Shown here in pieces: positions 8,495 to 17,387 of a stretch of 41,240 bases of DNA (position 1 is its first letter; each line of letters starts with the position of its first letter). A program made the translations under genes and the position numbers. The stretch spans positions 1 to 41,240 of the forward strand of contig CBCXVS010000022.1 of assembly GCA_965178525.1 (NCBI GenBank), read 5' to 3'. The DNA is from CBCXVS01 sp965178525. Lineage in GTDB: Bacteria; Tectomicrobia; Entotheonellia; Entotheonellales; Entotheonellaceae. Below the pieces are notes generated by a model. It was not told the origin of the DNA. It worked only from the letters and a program-made list of their open reading frames with translations, and made no database searches.

Positions 8495-10132
8495 TTACGC
8501 TAAGCGGTAGCCCGCTTGACGCACGGAGATGGCTTTGGCCAGTGGGTCCGTCACGACATTGATCACAGCGGGCTTGCCCGACGAAAAGGCCCGATTCAGA
8601 GCCGGACGGATGTCATCGGGGTCCTCGACTTGTTCCGCATAGGCCCCGAGCGCCTCGCCAATCTTGTCAAACCGAGTAAACCCAAGCTCACGTCCCGGTT
8701 TGCGGAAGGTCGGCTCGCGGGCTGTCCAACCGCCGTTGTTACTCACCACGGTGACGACCGGGAGATGATGGCGCACAGCCGTATCGATTTCCATCACATT
8801 CATGCCCATCGATCCATCGCCGTGTAGCACGAGCACCTGTTTCCCAGGCTTCGCGGCCGCGGCCCCGACGCCGAAGGGCAAACCAACGCCCATACAGCCG
8901 GTCGCGCCGGAATTGATGCGATGGCCCGGCGCATAACACGGCAAAGATTGACGTCCGAAGTGGAGAATTTCGTTGCCATCGATGGCAATAATCGCATCAC
9001 GCGCCACGAAATCGCGGATCTCCTTACACAACCGCAACGGATGAATCGGCGTGTTGGGATTATTCAACATGCCATCGATGTCCTTCCAGCGCCGCTCATC
9101 CTCTTCCTGCAGCTGGTGGATCCAGGCGTCACGATTCGTCCCGGGCAGGCGGCCCTGTCCGGCGGCGGTCAGTTGTTGCAACACGAGCTTGGCGTCGCCG
9201 ACAATCCCGACATCGACGCCGCGATGGTGGCCGATCTCTTCCTGCGCAATATCGACGTGGATGATCTTCGTGTCCTTGCCGTAGCGCCCACCAAAGCCGA
9301 GGATCCAGTTGAGCCGCGTTCCAACGACCAACACCAGATCGGCTTCCCGAAAGGCCGCACTGCGGGCCGCGATAAAGGCCAGATCATGATCTTCCGGGAT
9401 GAGTCCACGTGACATGGGCGTGGTGTAAAACGGTGTCCGGGCCAGTTCGACAAACGTCCGCAGCTCTTCGGCGGCTTGGGACCAAAAGACGCCGCCCCCC
9501 GCCACCACGATAGGCCGCTCGGCACGGGCGAGGAGCTCGATGGCCTGCTCAATCACCGCCGCTTCACCTGCCGGCCGGGCCGCGGTCAGCGGCGCTCCCT
9601 GCGGCCAGACCACATCCGCTTCCTCGACATCGGTATAGAGCACATCACCGGGTAAATCGACATACACGACCCCAGGCCGCCCCGAAGACGCCACACGATA
9701 CGCCATGTTGATGAGTTCCGGCATCCGTTTGCCTTCGTATATCCGGAACGCCCATTTGGCGATAGGCGCAAACGTTCCGACCTGATCGACTTCCTGAAAG
9801 GCATCTTTTTGGTACTGACTGACCCCGCTGGAGCCACCCAAGACCACCATGGGCGCCAAATCAATATGGGCGTTATACACGCCGGTGAGCAGGTTCAACG
9901 TCCCGGGTCCGGAGGCGCCGACACACACGCCAAGCTTGCCACTCACACGCGCGTAGCCATGCGCAGCCATGGCCGCCGCCTGTTCGTGGCGCACATCGAT
10001 CGTGCGAATGCCGACATCCTGACAACCATTGATAATTTCAAAATTCGGGCCGCCCATGAGATAAAAGAGCGTATCAACCCCCCGCTGTTTCAATGTCTGT
10101 CCAATCAGATGACCCGCAAGCACTTGTGCCAT
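8495..10132 (-). CDS. Thiamine-diphosphate-dependent enzyme, acetolactate synthase-like
   Basis: 545 aa, full length for the ThDP decarboxylase/synthase family (acetolactate synthase, oxalyl-CoA decarboxylase, 2-hydroxyacyl-CoA lyase and relatives). E50 in 'RHEQAAAMAAHGYAR' is the glutamate that activates the cofactor. The central domain reads 'RPIVVAGGGVFWS'. The C-terminal domain has the ThDP-binding motif GDGSMGMN...SNNGGW (G-D-G to N-N). The start ATG has GAGGAG 6 bases upstream. Neighbouring genes concern acyl-CoA metabolism, which is mildly in favour of a 2-hydroxyacyl-CoA lyase-type activity, but the substrate cannot be decided from sequence reading. No regulatory small subunit lies nearby, arguing against a biosynthetic acetolactate synthase. 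Confidence 0.85.
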   Translation of the reverse strand: MAQVLAGHLIGQTLKQRGVDTLFYLMGGPNFEIINGCQDVGIRTIDVRHEQAAAMAAHGYARVSGKLGVCVGASGPGTLNLLTGVYNAHIDLAPMVVLGGSSGVSQYQKDAFQEVDQVGTFAPIAKWAFRIYEGKRMPELINMAYRVASSGRPGVVYVDLPGDVLYTDVEEADVVWPQGAPLTAARPAGEAAVIEQAIELLARAERPIVVAGGGVFWSQAAEELRTFVELARTPFYTTPMSRGLIPEDHDLAFIAARSAAFREADLVLVVGTRLNWILGFGGRYGKDTKIIHVDIAQEEIGHHRGVDVGIVGDAKLVLQQLTAAGQGRLPGTNRDAWIHQLQEEDERRWKDIDGMLNNPNTPIHPLRLCKEIRDFVARDAIIAIDGNEILHFGRQSLPCYAPGHRINSGATGCMGVGLPFGVGAAAAKPGKQVLVLHGDGSMGMNVMEIDTAVRHHLPVVTVVSNNGGWTAREPTFRKPGRELGFTRFDKIGEALGAYAEQVEDPDDIRPALNRAFSSGKPAVINVVTDPLAKAISVRQAGYRLA

Positions 10133-10599
10133 CGTCTTCTCCTCTTCGCCAACGTAACGCGCATGATGTCTCCACCTAAAGTCTCGCGCTGCTCTACCAT
10201 GGATTTATCTCGTGGTCAAGCCCCTCCGACGTCATGAAGTCATCGTGCATAGAACTCTGACATTCCGCATGCCGCATTCCGCATGCCGCATTCCTACAGT
10301 GGTTTTTCTTTTAGTGTCAACAAGGCATCTTTGCCTTGCCATTTTCTTGACGTTCCCCCTCACCGACAGCTCAATCGCCCACATCATATCCGCTCGCCAC
10401 GGCACTTCTTTTCCCATTCTGAGACCGACAGGCCACATCGCACATGCTTGGCACACTTTTTGCTCTAACCAAAAGAAAGACACAGAGGTGGTCGACCTCC
10501 TGCGCCGTGCCTGCACCCACTGCGGCCTCACGCCGCCAGTGGCCGTAGACCCTGGAAGCACAAAGCGTCAATAGCGACACATGGGAGAGAGGTCTCGGA
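10133..10599. other. 467-base divergent intergenic region
   Basis: Lies between the divergently transcribed ThDP-enzyme and lipoprotein genes and must contain both promoters. It holds the heptamer repeat at 10261-10294 and an imperfect palindrome centred on GGTCGACC near 10490. Short open frames here have no Shine-Dalgarno and low coding quality. I do not identify a gene. Confidence 0.5.
10261..10294. repeat. Heptanucleotide tandem repeat, CATTCCG/CATGCCG units
   Basis: Nearly five tandem seven-base units alternating CATTCCG and CATGCCG, ending CATTCC. It is one member of a repeat family seen at six or more places in this window (see findings). It lies upstream of both divergent genes and has no inverted partner here. 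Confidence 0.85.
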
Positions 10600-11280
10600 A
10601 TGCTACGTTCACAAAGGATACACAACGTGATACACAAATGGTTGATCAGGGCATGCGCCATAGGCATTTTGTGTATCCTTCTGGGTTGCGATGCAGATGT
10701 CAAAGAGGAATGCGGTGGCACCGGCGGGTTCGTTTCGTGCCTCTCGATTGAGAGCATCGCACCCGTCGATGGTTCGAATGTCGATGCCATACAGGGTATC
10801 TGCAGCACCGATCCGACTGACCCCACGACCGCGACGCCGGAGCCTTTCACCGATCATGACGCCGTCATCATCTTCGCCAATCGCCAATTTCCCGGCGCCT
10901 CCGACCCCACCCAACTCAGCATCGACGGCAGCCTCCTGATCACGATTGTCAACTATTCCGTCACCTACACCCTCAACCACTGCCCCGAGAATGCGTTGGG
11001 ATGCCCTGCCTTGACGGGATTTTCGGCGTCACCTGGGCAAACCATCGTCATTCCCCCAGGGAGAACGGCTGATGGCACGTTTCCTTTCGTGCCATTGCGG
11101 GTCAAAGAGGAATATGTTGCCGAAGGCGGACAGCTCGGCAGCAGTGCATTCGGCTTCCCCTTTCCATCGTACACGGCGAATTATGTCTTCACAGCCCGCA
11201 CCGATTTTTTTAGCGACGATATCCGCATTCAAGGGGCCGCTGAATTTACGATCGGCAACTTCAATAATTGCAGTGGATAG
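10600..11280 (+). CDS. Secreted lipoprotein of unknown function
   Basis: 226 aa. The N-terminus is a type II (lipoprotein) signal: basic start, hydrophobic stretch, then lipobox LLGC with C30 as the lipidated residue. The mature protein is rich in Pro, Thr and Ser, with several Cys (D-C-x near the N-terminus, 'HCPENALGC', 'NNCSG' at the end) suggesting disulphides and an extracytoplasmic location. No known domain is recognised. GAGAGG precedes the ATG by about 8 bases. The last codons and the stop TAG lie inside the left arm of a heptamer repeat (11272-11299), so the final residues may have been added by repeat growth. Confidence 0.7.
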   Translation: MLRSQRIHNVIHKWLIRACAIGILCILLGCDADVKEECGGTGGFVSCLSIESIAPVDGSNVDAIQGICSTDPTDPTTATPEPFTDHDAVIIFANRQFPGASDPTQLSIDGSLLITIVNYSVTYTLNHCPENALGCPALTGFSASPGQTIVIPPGRTADGTFPFVPLRVKEEYVAEGGQLGSSAFGFPFPSYTANYVFTARTDFFSDDIRIQGAAEFTIGNFNNCSG

Positions 11281-11345
11281 TGGTGAGTGAATAGTGGATC
11301 GTTAAGAATGGCGGGACATCCACTCACCACTCACCACTCACCACT
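11272..11345. repeat. Inverted heptamer repeat (AGTGGTG-type) overlapping a stop codon
   Basis: The left arm, 11272-11299, is four seven-base units (AGTGGAT twice, AGTGGTG, AGTGAAT). The right arm, 11318-11345, is ATCCACT followed by three CACCACT units. The arms are complementary in register across an 18-base loop, giving an approximately 28-bp stem with a few mismatches. The left arm starts within the coding end of the lipoprotein gene and supplies its TAG stop. It could function as a transcription terminator or RNA-stabilising hairpin. Confidence 0.85.
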
Positions 11346-11511
11346 TCTTTCTGCCCCCACCGTCTTCCTGTCTCCTCGCCTCAGATACACACTGGCATAC
11401 GCGGGGCTTGCACTCGCGCCGGAACTCGTATAAGGTGCGCAGCCACATACACAGCGGTGCGGCCACCGACAGAGACGGGCCCGTTTTCTGAGCACACGAC
11501 AGGAGGACATC

Positions 11512-11793
11512 ATGCTGACCTTCACCGCCAAGCTCACCGTGAAAGCCGGGGGCGAAGAGGCGTTCGAACGCACCATGCGGGCGGCTGTTCCCAAAGTGCG
11601 GGAGGAGCCCGGCAACCATGCCTATATTTTTCATCGGTCCACAGAAAATCCCCGTGTCTTTATGTTTTACGAAGAATACGCGGACCAGGCCGCACTCGAT
11701 GCGCACCGGGCCCACCTGCGGGACATGGGTATTGATCTGCGTGCCGTTCTAGACGGAGCCCCAGCGCTCGAGTTCTACGAAAAACTGATCTAA
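11512..11793 (+). CDS. ABM-family (antibiotic biosynthesis monooxygenase-like) protein
   Basis: 93-aa ferredoxin-like dimeric alpha/beta barrel protein of the ABM/quinol-monooxygenase (YgiN) family. The pattern is beta strand 'LTFTAKLTVKAG', helix 'AFERTMRAAVPKVREEPGNHAYIFHR', strand 'PRVFMFYEEYADQAALDAHRAHLR'. These proteins act on quinones or polyketide-like aromatics, or serve as dimeric ligand-binding proteins, and the substrate is not predictable. GGAGG lies 6 bases before the ATG. The gene is 14 bases upstream of the thiolase gene and likely in one operon with it and the DUF35 gene. Confidence 0.85.
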   Translation: MLTFTAKLTVKAGGEEAFERTMRAAVPKVREEPGNHAYIFHRSTENPRVFMFYEEYADQAALDAHRAHLRDMGIDLRAVLDGAPALEFYEKLI

Positions 11794-11807
11794 CACGGAG
11801 AGGAGCC

Positions 11808-13022
11808 ATGGGTAGACTGACTGACAAATATTGTATTGCGGGCGTGGGGGAAACCGGCTATTCGAAGAATTCGGGTATGACGACACGCGCCATGGGGGCC
11901 ATTGCGATCCGTAACGCCATACTCGATGCTGGCTTGACGGCGGCGGATGTCAATGGCGTTTTGAGCTATCATGGCGGCGACTCGACCGTGGCGCCGGAAA
12001 TTGCCTCGGACCTGGGCATTCGTCTTGACTTCTACATGGATTGCTCGGGGGGCGGCTCCAGTACCGAAGCGCTCATTGGCCTGGCCATCGGCGTCATCGA
12101 AGGCGGCATGTGTGAAACCGTCGCCATCTTCCGCTCGATGAATGGCTATAGCGAAATCCGTATCGGCGGCACGGGCCGGCGCGCGGCCGCGCCGGTGTCG
12201 GGGAGCCAGTTGCTGCAGCGGCCCTACGGCATGGTCAGCGCCGGACAAAATTTTGCGCCGGTCTTCATGCGCCACATGATGGAATATGGCACCACCAGCG
12301 AGCAGTTGGCCGCCGTCAAAGTCGCGCATAGCAAGCATGCTAGTAACAACCCCAAAGCCTATTATCAAAAACGCTATACGGTCGAAGACGTGCTGAACTC
12401 ACGCTGGATCTGCAAGCCGTTGCACCTGCTCGATTGTTGCGTTGAAACCGACAATGCGACGGCCATCATCGTCACGTCTGCGGAGCGGGCGCGCGATATG
12501 CGGCAACGGCCGATTTACATCATGGGGGCGGTGGGCCGCGTCACCAAAAAACGTGGCGATACCTTTTATAACGATGCGCCCATTACGGACGTAGCCGGTA
12601 AATACGCGGCAGAGCGCATCTTCGGCCTCGCCGGCGTCACCACCGAGGATATCGACCTTACCGGCTCGTACGACGCCTTCACCTTTACCACCATGTTGCA
12701 GCTCGAGGACTACGGCTTTTGCAAAAAAGGCGAAGGGGGCGACTACGTCTCCAGCGGCATCATCGAGATCGGTGGTAAGCGGCCCAACAATACCAGTGGC
12801 GGCCATCTCTGTGAAGGCTACACACACGGCATGAGCATGGTCATCGAAAATGTGCGGCAGTTACGCGGCCTGGCCGATGATTCGTGCCCGCAGTGGCAAG
12901 AGGGCATCCACACGCACGACTACGCTGAAGGCGGCTGCCGCCAGGTCCAAGACGCGGAAATTAGCATGAATCTTGGTTGGGCCAACCCGGTGACCGGTAG
13001 CGCCCTGATTCTGCGGAGGTAA
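11808..13022 (+). CDS. SCP-x-type thiolase / acetyl-CoA acetyltransferase-like
   Basis: 404 aa thiolase-superfamily protein of the lipid-transfer/SCP-x-like branch. The probable nucleophile region is 'DCSGGGSSTEALIG' (about residues 76-89), and the late block 'NTSGGHLCEGYTHGMS' holds the conserved Gly-Gly-His of the family. In this branch the enzyme typically cleaves or forms C-C bonds in acyl-CoA or steroid side-chain intermediates, often only in complex with a DUF35 OB-fold partner, which is exactly the next gene (6 bases downstream). GGAGAGGAG precedes the ATG. The ABM gene upstream may belong to the same catabolic unit. Confidence 0.88.
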   Translation: MGRLTDKYCIAGVGETGYSKNSGMTTRAMGAIAIRNAILDAGLTAADVNGVLSYHGGDSTVAPEIASDLGIRLDFYMDCSGGGSSTEALIGLAIGVIEGGMCETVAIFRSMNGYSEIRIGGTGRRAAAPVSGSQLLQRPYGMVSAGQNFAPVFMRHMMEYGTTSEQLAAVKVAHSKHASNNPKAYYQKRYTVEDVLNSRWICKPLHLLDCCVETDNATAIIVTSAERARDMRQRPIYIMGAVGRVTKKRGDTFYNDAPITDVAGKYAAERIFGLAGVTTEDIDLTGSYDAFTFTTMLQLEDYGFCKKGEGGDYVSSGIIEIGGKRPNNTSGGHLCEGYTHGMSMVIENVRQLRGLADDSCPQWQEGIHTHDYAEGGCRQVQDAEISMNLGWANPVTGSALILRR

Positions 13023-13028
13023 CAGACG

Positions 13029-13532
13029 ATGCCGACTGTCGAATACCGGGGCATGAACTTGATCGTCCCCGAGAATGATACGGAGTTTTTAGGCTATTTT
13101 GAAGCCGCGCGCAACCATCAGTTAGTGGTCAAACGCTGCAACGCATGTCACCTGTTACGTTGGCCGCCAGGCTCAGCCTGTCCCTGGTGCATGTCGCCTG
13201 AATGGACCTGGCACGAGGTCAGCGGCAAGGGCACGATTTACAGTTATGAAATCATCGTGCACTCGATCCAGCCGGGTTTTCGGGACTTTACGCCGTATCC
13301 CGTGATCGTGGTCGAACTGGACGAGCAGCGGGGCGCACCGACGGAGCACGAGGCGTTGCGCATGGTGGCGAATCTCGTTGACGGCTCCATGCAGGCAGAA
13401 GCCGAGGAGAACGTCGCTATTAGGAAGCGCGTGCAGGTGGTGTTCCAAAAAATTAGCGACGAATTCACGCTACCCCAATTCCAGCTCTCGGACGAACCTC
13501 CTGCGGGGCCGGTCTGGCAATTCCCTGCGTAG
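13029..13532 (+). CDS. Zn-ribbon OB-fold (DUF35) partner of the thiolase
   Basis: 167 aa. A rubredoxin-like zinc ribbon (C37-x2-C40 and C51-x2-C54) is followed by an OB-fold from about residue 62 ('GKGTIYSYEIIVH...YPVIVVELDEQ'). Such proteins bind SCP-x thiolases or acetyl-CoA acetyltransferases as an obligatory subunit, or act as acyl-CoA carriers. The start has GGAGG about 9 bases upstream overlapping the thiolase stop, which implies translational coupling. The gene ends 14 bases before a heptamer repeat and the scaffold gap. Confidence 0.88.
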   Translation: MPTVEYRGMNLIVPENDTEFLGYFEAARNHQLVVKRCNACHLLRWPPGSACPWCMSPEWTWHEVSGKGTIYSYEIIVHSIQPGFRDFTPYPVIVVELDEQRGAPTEHEALRMVANLVDGSMQAEAEENVAIRKRVQVVFQKISDEFTLPQFQLSDEPPAGPVWQFPA

Positions 13533-13546
13533 GACGTAGCTGACTT

Positions 13547-13630
13547 GAATGCGGAATGCGGAATGCGGAANNNNNNNNNNNNNNNNNNNNNNNNNNNNNN
13601 NNNNNNNNNNNNNNTCCGCATTCCGCATTC
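13547..13630. repeat. Inverted GAATGCG/CGCATTC heptamer repeat containing a scaffold gap
   Basis: The left arm is three GAATGCG units plus GAA (13547-13570). Then come 44 unknown bases (13571-13614), and then the complementary right arm TCCGCATTCCGCATTC (13615-13630). The gap thus falls in the loop, or within extra repeat units, of a strong hairpin, and its true length is unknown. Confidence 0.85.
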
Positions 13631-14266
13631 GTGATACTTTCATTCCAACCTTCCCCTACCAGGGGGGAAGCCGAATTGATGTCCACTGCTTAGCAGATAT
13701 GAATGCGCATAGGGACGTGGTGGAGCAGCACTTTCCCTGTTCGCATTACGATTTCCTCGCACTTTGTCAAGCGGTATTTTGACAGTCCCGTCAAGATTTT
13801 GATCAGCGCATCGTGCCTGACGCACACCTCAAGTATGCCCGTCCACCTCCCTTCCCCGACGGTGTCAAGTTTTTGCCTTCGCGTAGGTTTGTATTCGCCG
13901 TGTATCGCTTGCGGTTTCGCGGCCCCCATGACGCCAGGACCGCTTCATCACATGGCGATCTTCTGACCATGCGGGACGCGGCGCAATGGCATATTGGCAC
14001 AAAAATTGCTCCATCGCCGGATACACCATGACGACATGGTTCCGGCCCACAGTGCCTACATACAAGCAGGCGGTGGCACGTCGAGGACTCTCGGTGTGCA
14101 TGCCATAGTTCCTCCCGGCGCAGGCCACGGGCTGGCCCAACGCCGATGCCCTTGCCACATGTCTCAGTCTATGGCTTGCCGCACCAGCGTGGCGCATATC
14201 TTCTTGAAGAACGGGTCAGTTGACTTGTGACATATGGTGCCAACCTTAGCGAAGGAAATAAGACGT
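13631..14266. other. 636-base region without a supported gene
   Basis: A hairpin, CTTCCCC (13650-13656) / GGGGAAG (13664-13670), lies near the left edge. The remainder has short open frames on both strands but none with a Shine-Dalgarno plus recognisable protein. It may contain decayed coding sequence. The right end holds the promoter and Shine-Dalgarno (AAGGA, 14252-14256) of the next gene. Confidence 0.5.
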
Positions 14267-17131
14267 ATGCCTGTGAAAGTCTGCGTCACGATGGTCATGC
14301 TCCTGCTGCTTCTGGCCTCTGTGCTCCTTCAAGGATGCAGTAGCAATTCAAGTAATGTGGAGTCGCCCAGCAACGCGCAGAGCCTGAGTTTGACGCTGGA
14401 ATCCACAAGTGGCGCTACCACACTGATTGCCGATGGCGATAGTGTGCTGCAACTGCAAATGACGGTCGCAACGCAGGACGGCAACCCGGTGGCCAATACC
14501 CCTGTCGTCTTCTCGACAGACGCCGGCACGTTGGAAGCGATTCCCGGGACGAACGTGGTCGCAAACCCGTCCGCTTTGTCGATCACCAACCAGGTGTCGT
14601 TCACGAGTCGGCTCACCGTGACCACGGATAACAACAGGGTTGCCCTGATGCAACTCCGGTCGAGCACGACGGTCGCAACGGCCACGATCACCGCTGAAGT
14701 TGAGGGCTTTCGGCAAACGTTCACCGTCAGTTTTATCTCGGGCGTTCCGGCTCAGTTGATCCTGGCGGCAACCCCCACCACCGTCGGCGTCGGGACCACA
14801 GCAACCGTTGTGGCAACCGTCAACGATAGCGACAACCGGCCCGTGTCAGGCACTATTGTCACGTTTTCGCTGCTGACGAGTAATAGTTTCGCCGCCACCT
14901 TAGGCCAGACCGAGTCGGTCACCGATAGTAACGGCCAGGCGAGTGTGAGCTATATCGCTGGCACGAGCCAAGGGACGGATACCATCCAGGCGCAAGTCAA
15001 CGCGCTCACGGCAACGGTCAACGTTGCCGTGCAGGCGGCAACGTCGGCGGCGGAATCCATCCAGTTGTTGGTGAGCAGCCCGCAACTGGACTCCGACGAT
15101 GGGCAACCCGTGGCGCTCACGGCCCTGGTGCGGGACGGCAACAATAACTTTATCTCTGACACTGAAGTTGTCTTCAGCGCGAATTCTAGCGGCATTCAAG
15201 TGACTGCAGGCACCACGGATGAAAGCGGGCAAGCGACGGCCCTGCTCAGTACTGCAGGCGACCCCGCCAATCGGACCATTACGCTCACCGCCACATCAGG
15301 CACCCTCAGTAGTACCAATACGGTGGTGGTGAGTGGGACAACCATCACCATCAACGGTACCAATACGCTTTCCCTAGGCGGTCAGACCACCCTGTCGATC
15401 TTGTTGCAGGATTCTGGTGGCAATGGCATAGCAAACGAAACGATCAGCATCGCCTCGAATCAAGGCAATACCCTCAGCGCCACGACGCTAACGACCGATT
15501 TTAACGGTCAGACAACGGTGACAGTGACGGGCGATACGAGCGGTGTGGATACGATTACAGCTTCGGCATTATCCAGAAAGAGCGCCTTCACGGTGACAGG
15601 GACGTTCGACCTCTCCGTGAGTTCAGCCGACTTTAGCTTCGTGGCCCCTGCGGCTGACGATCGAGAGGCGTTCTTAGGCGCCTTCAAGACCGTGACCATC
15701 CGCTGGCTAGAAGCCGGCATGCCCCAGGCGGGCAGAACGGTGAACTTTTTTGCGACCCGTGGGACGGTGACAGCCATGAGTGTGGTGACCAATGCCAATG
15801 GAGAAGCCTCCACAAATGTCTCCTCGACAACAGCCGGGCCTGCGGTCATCACAGCAGAGGTAGACGAGCCCAACAGCCCCTCCAGTCAGATCGAACTCGA
15901 GTTCGTCGCGACCAACCCCACATCGCTCATTCTCCAAGCCGACCCCACGTCACTAGGCGTCAATCTCCCGGGGGATAACGACCAGCAAAGTATCGTGACC
16001 GCAGTGGTCCGCGACCCGGAACACAATTTGGTCAAAAATCAACAAGTCAGTTTTACCCTCACCGATAATACCGGTGGCAGTATTTTCCCATCCTCCGCTA
16101 TCACCGATAGTTTCGGCCGTGCCAGTACGGTCTATACGGCCGGTTCGTCGTCGAGCGCACAAGATGGGGTGCACATCGAGGCCGAGGTCGTGGGCACAAC
16201 CGGTTGCAATCCCGCCGACCCTGTACCCGCCGGACCGTGTGATAAGATCACCTTAACCGTCTCTCAACAATCCCTTTTCGTGACTCTTGGCACCAGTCAC
16301 CTCATCGACACCCCGTCGAATACGCAGTACGCGAAACCGTATACCGTGCTCGTGACAGACGCCAATAGTAACCCCATCGAAGGCGCTAATGTCGAACTCA
16401 ACATCTATGCTGTCCGCTATCAGAAGGGGTTCTACACACCGGTGGACACGGTTGGGGGGTGTACATGGTCGAAATTTGTCAACGCGACATGTCAAAACGA
16501 AGATATCAACCGCAACGGTATCTTGGATGCCGGCGAGGACTTCAATGCGAACACCGTCTTGGATCCGGGTAATGTGGCGGCGGTACCGGTGACGGTGACG
16601 ACAGATGCGTCAGGCTTTGCGTTATTTGATATCGTCTATGCTCGGGAGTTTGTCTGGGCTATCGTGCAAGTCGAAGCTCGGGCAACCGTCGCCGGCAGTG
16701 AAGACATGAACACGGCCACATTCACGCTACCGGGGCTGGCAGCAGATTTCAACGACTGTCAAGTGGCGCCTCCAGGTGTTTTGAGCCCTTTTGGCACGGC
16801 CAGAACCTGTAGTTGTGACGAAGAAACGGATCCGACATGCCTCACCCTGTCGTTTCTTGCCCCGCTCGTTGTCGTGCCTAATTTTGTTGCCCTTCCACCC
16901 GGAGGCGGTTCGCAGCTCTTTACCGTTGCAGGCGGCACAGAGTCCATTTATCTCGTCTCGACGACTGGGGGATTATTGAATGTGCAACAGATTTCGTTCG
17001 ACCCGGTTGCGGGTCATGCGACATTCACGCTCACGACAAGCGACGCCAACAATGACTCGCAATTTGAGGTGACAGTCGAAGACGCGGTCACTGGTAATTC
17101 GGTCCGCGTTCCCGTGCACCAAGCGCCATAA
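14267..17131 (+). CDS. Large lipoprotein with repeated Ig-like (invasin/Big-type) domains
   Basis: 954 aa from the chosen ATG at 14267 (AAGGA 10 bases upstream). An in-frame ATG at 14234 has no Shine-Dalgarno. Lipoprotein signal with lipobox LLQGC, lipidated C24. The rest is a string of Ig-like beta-sandwich repeats of about 90-110 residues. Their phrases are typical of Big_1/invasin-like domains: 'VATQDGNPVANTPVVFST', 'VVATVNDSDNRPVSGTIVTFSL', 'TDSNGQASVSYIAGT', 'VVRDPEHNLVKNQQVSFTL'. Around residues 744-770 (nt 16498-16575) are two Asp/Asn-rich loops (DINRNGILD, DFNANTVLD) resembling EF-hand calcium loops. Probably an outer-surface fibre or adhesion-type protein. Thr, Val and Ser are strongly over-represented. 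The ligand is unknown. Confidence 0.85.
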   Translation: MPVKVCVTMVMLLLLLASVLLQGCSSNSSNVESPSNAQSLSLTLESTSGATTLIADGDSVLQLQMTVATQDGNPVANTPVVFSTDAGTLEAIPGTNVVANPSALSITNQVSFTSRLTVTTDNNRVALMQLRSSTTVATATITAEVEGFRQTFTVSFISGVPAQLILAATPTTVGVGTTATVVATVNDSDNRPVSGTIVTFSLLTSNSFAATLGQTESVTDSNGQASVSYIAGTSQGTDTIQAQVNALTATVNVAVQAATSAAESIQLLVSSPQLDSDDGQPVALTALVRDGNNNFISDTEVVFSANSSGIQVTAGTTDESGQATALLSTAGDPANRTITLTATSGTLSSTNTVVVSGTTITINGTNTLSLGGQTTLSILLQDSGGNGIANETISIASNQGNTLSATTLTTDFNGQTTVTVTGDTSGVDTITASALSRKSAFTVTGTFDLSVSSADFSFVAPAADDREAFLGAFKTVTIRWLEAGMPQAGRTVNFFATRGTVTAMSVVTNANGEASTNVSSTTAGPAVITAEVDEPNSPSSQIELEFVATNPTSLILQADPTSLGVNLPGDNDQQSIVTAVVRDPEHNLVKNQQVSFTLTDNTGGSIFPSSAITDSFGRASTVYTAGSSSSAQDGVHIEAEVVGTTGCNPADPVPAGPCDKITLTVSQQSLFVTLGTSHLIDTPSNTQYAKPYTVLVTDANSNPIEGANVELNIYAVRYQKGFYTPVDTVGGCTWSKFVNATCQNEDINRNGILDAGEDFNANTVLDPGNVAAVPVTVTTDASGFALFDIVYAREFVWAIVQVEARATVAGSEDMNTATFTLPGLAADFNDCQVAPPGVLSPFGTARTCSCDEETDPTCLTLSFLAPLVVVPNFVALPPGGGSQLFTVAGGTESIYLVSTTGGLLNVQQISFDPVAGHATFTLTTSDANNDSQFEVTVEDAVTGNSVRVPVHQAP

Positions 17132-17387
17132 GGACACGCTCCAGTTCACGATACCTACGGCTGATGGCCGCCACACACGAGCCATCAGCCCTGCCATCCC
17201 AACGTATCACACACTGCCCTGCCAGGCTGCCTGCACCACCGGCCTCCGCTTTGCACCGCCAACCGTCTGTGGTAGGATGCACGTAGAACACGAAGCAACA
17301 CCAGGCCATTCCTCGCTTCGACTTCCCATATTGCTATCCGCCGGATGGCCACCGATCTCACCGCGACACAACAGGAAAGCTCAACCT

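Noticed and set aside
10212..10574. 120-codon open frame in the divergent intergenic region
   Set aside because: It runs through the heptamer repeat, has no Shine-Dalgarno, and its translation has no conserved pattern.
13690..14230. Several 60-110 codon open frames on both strands after the scaffold gap
   Set aside because: None combines a ribosome binding site with a recognisable protein, and they overlap one another.
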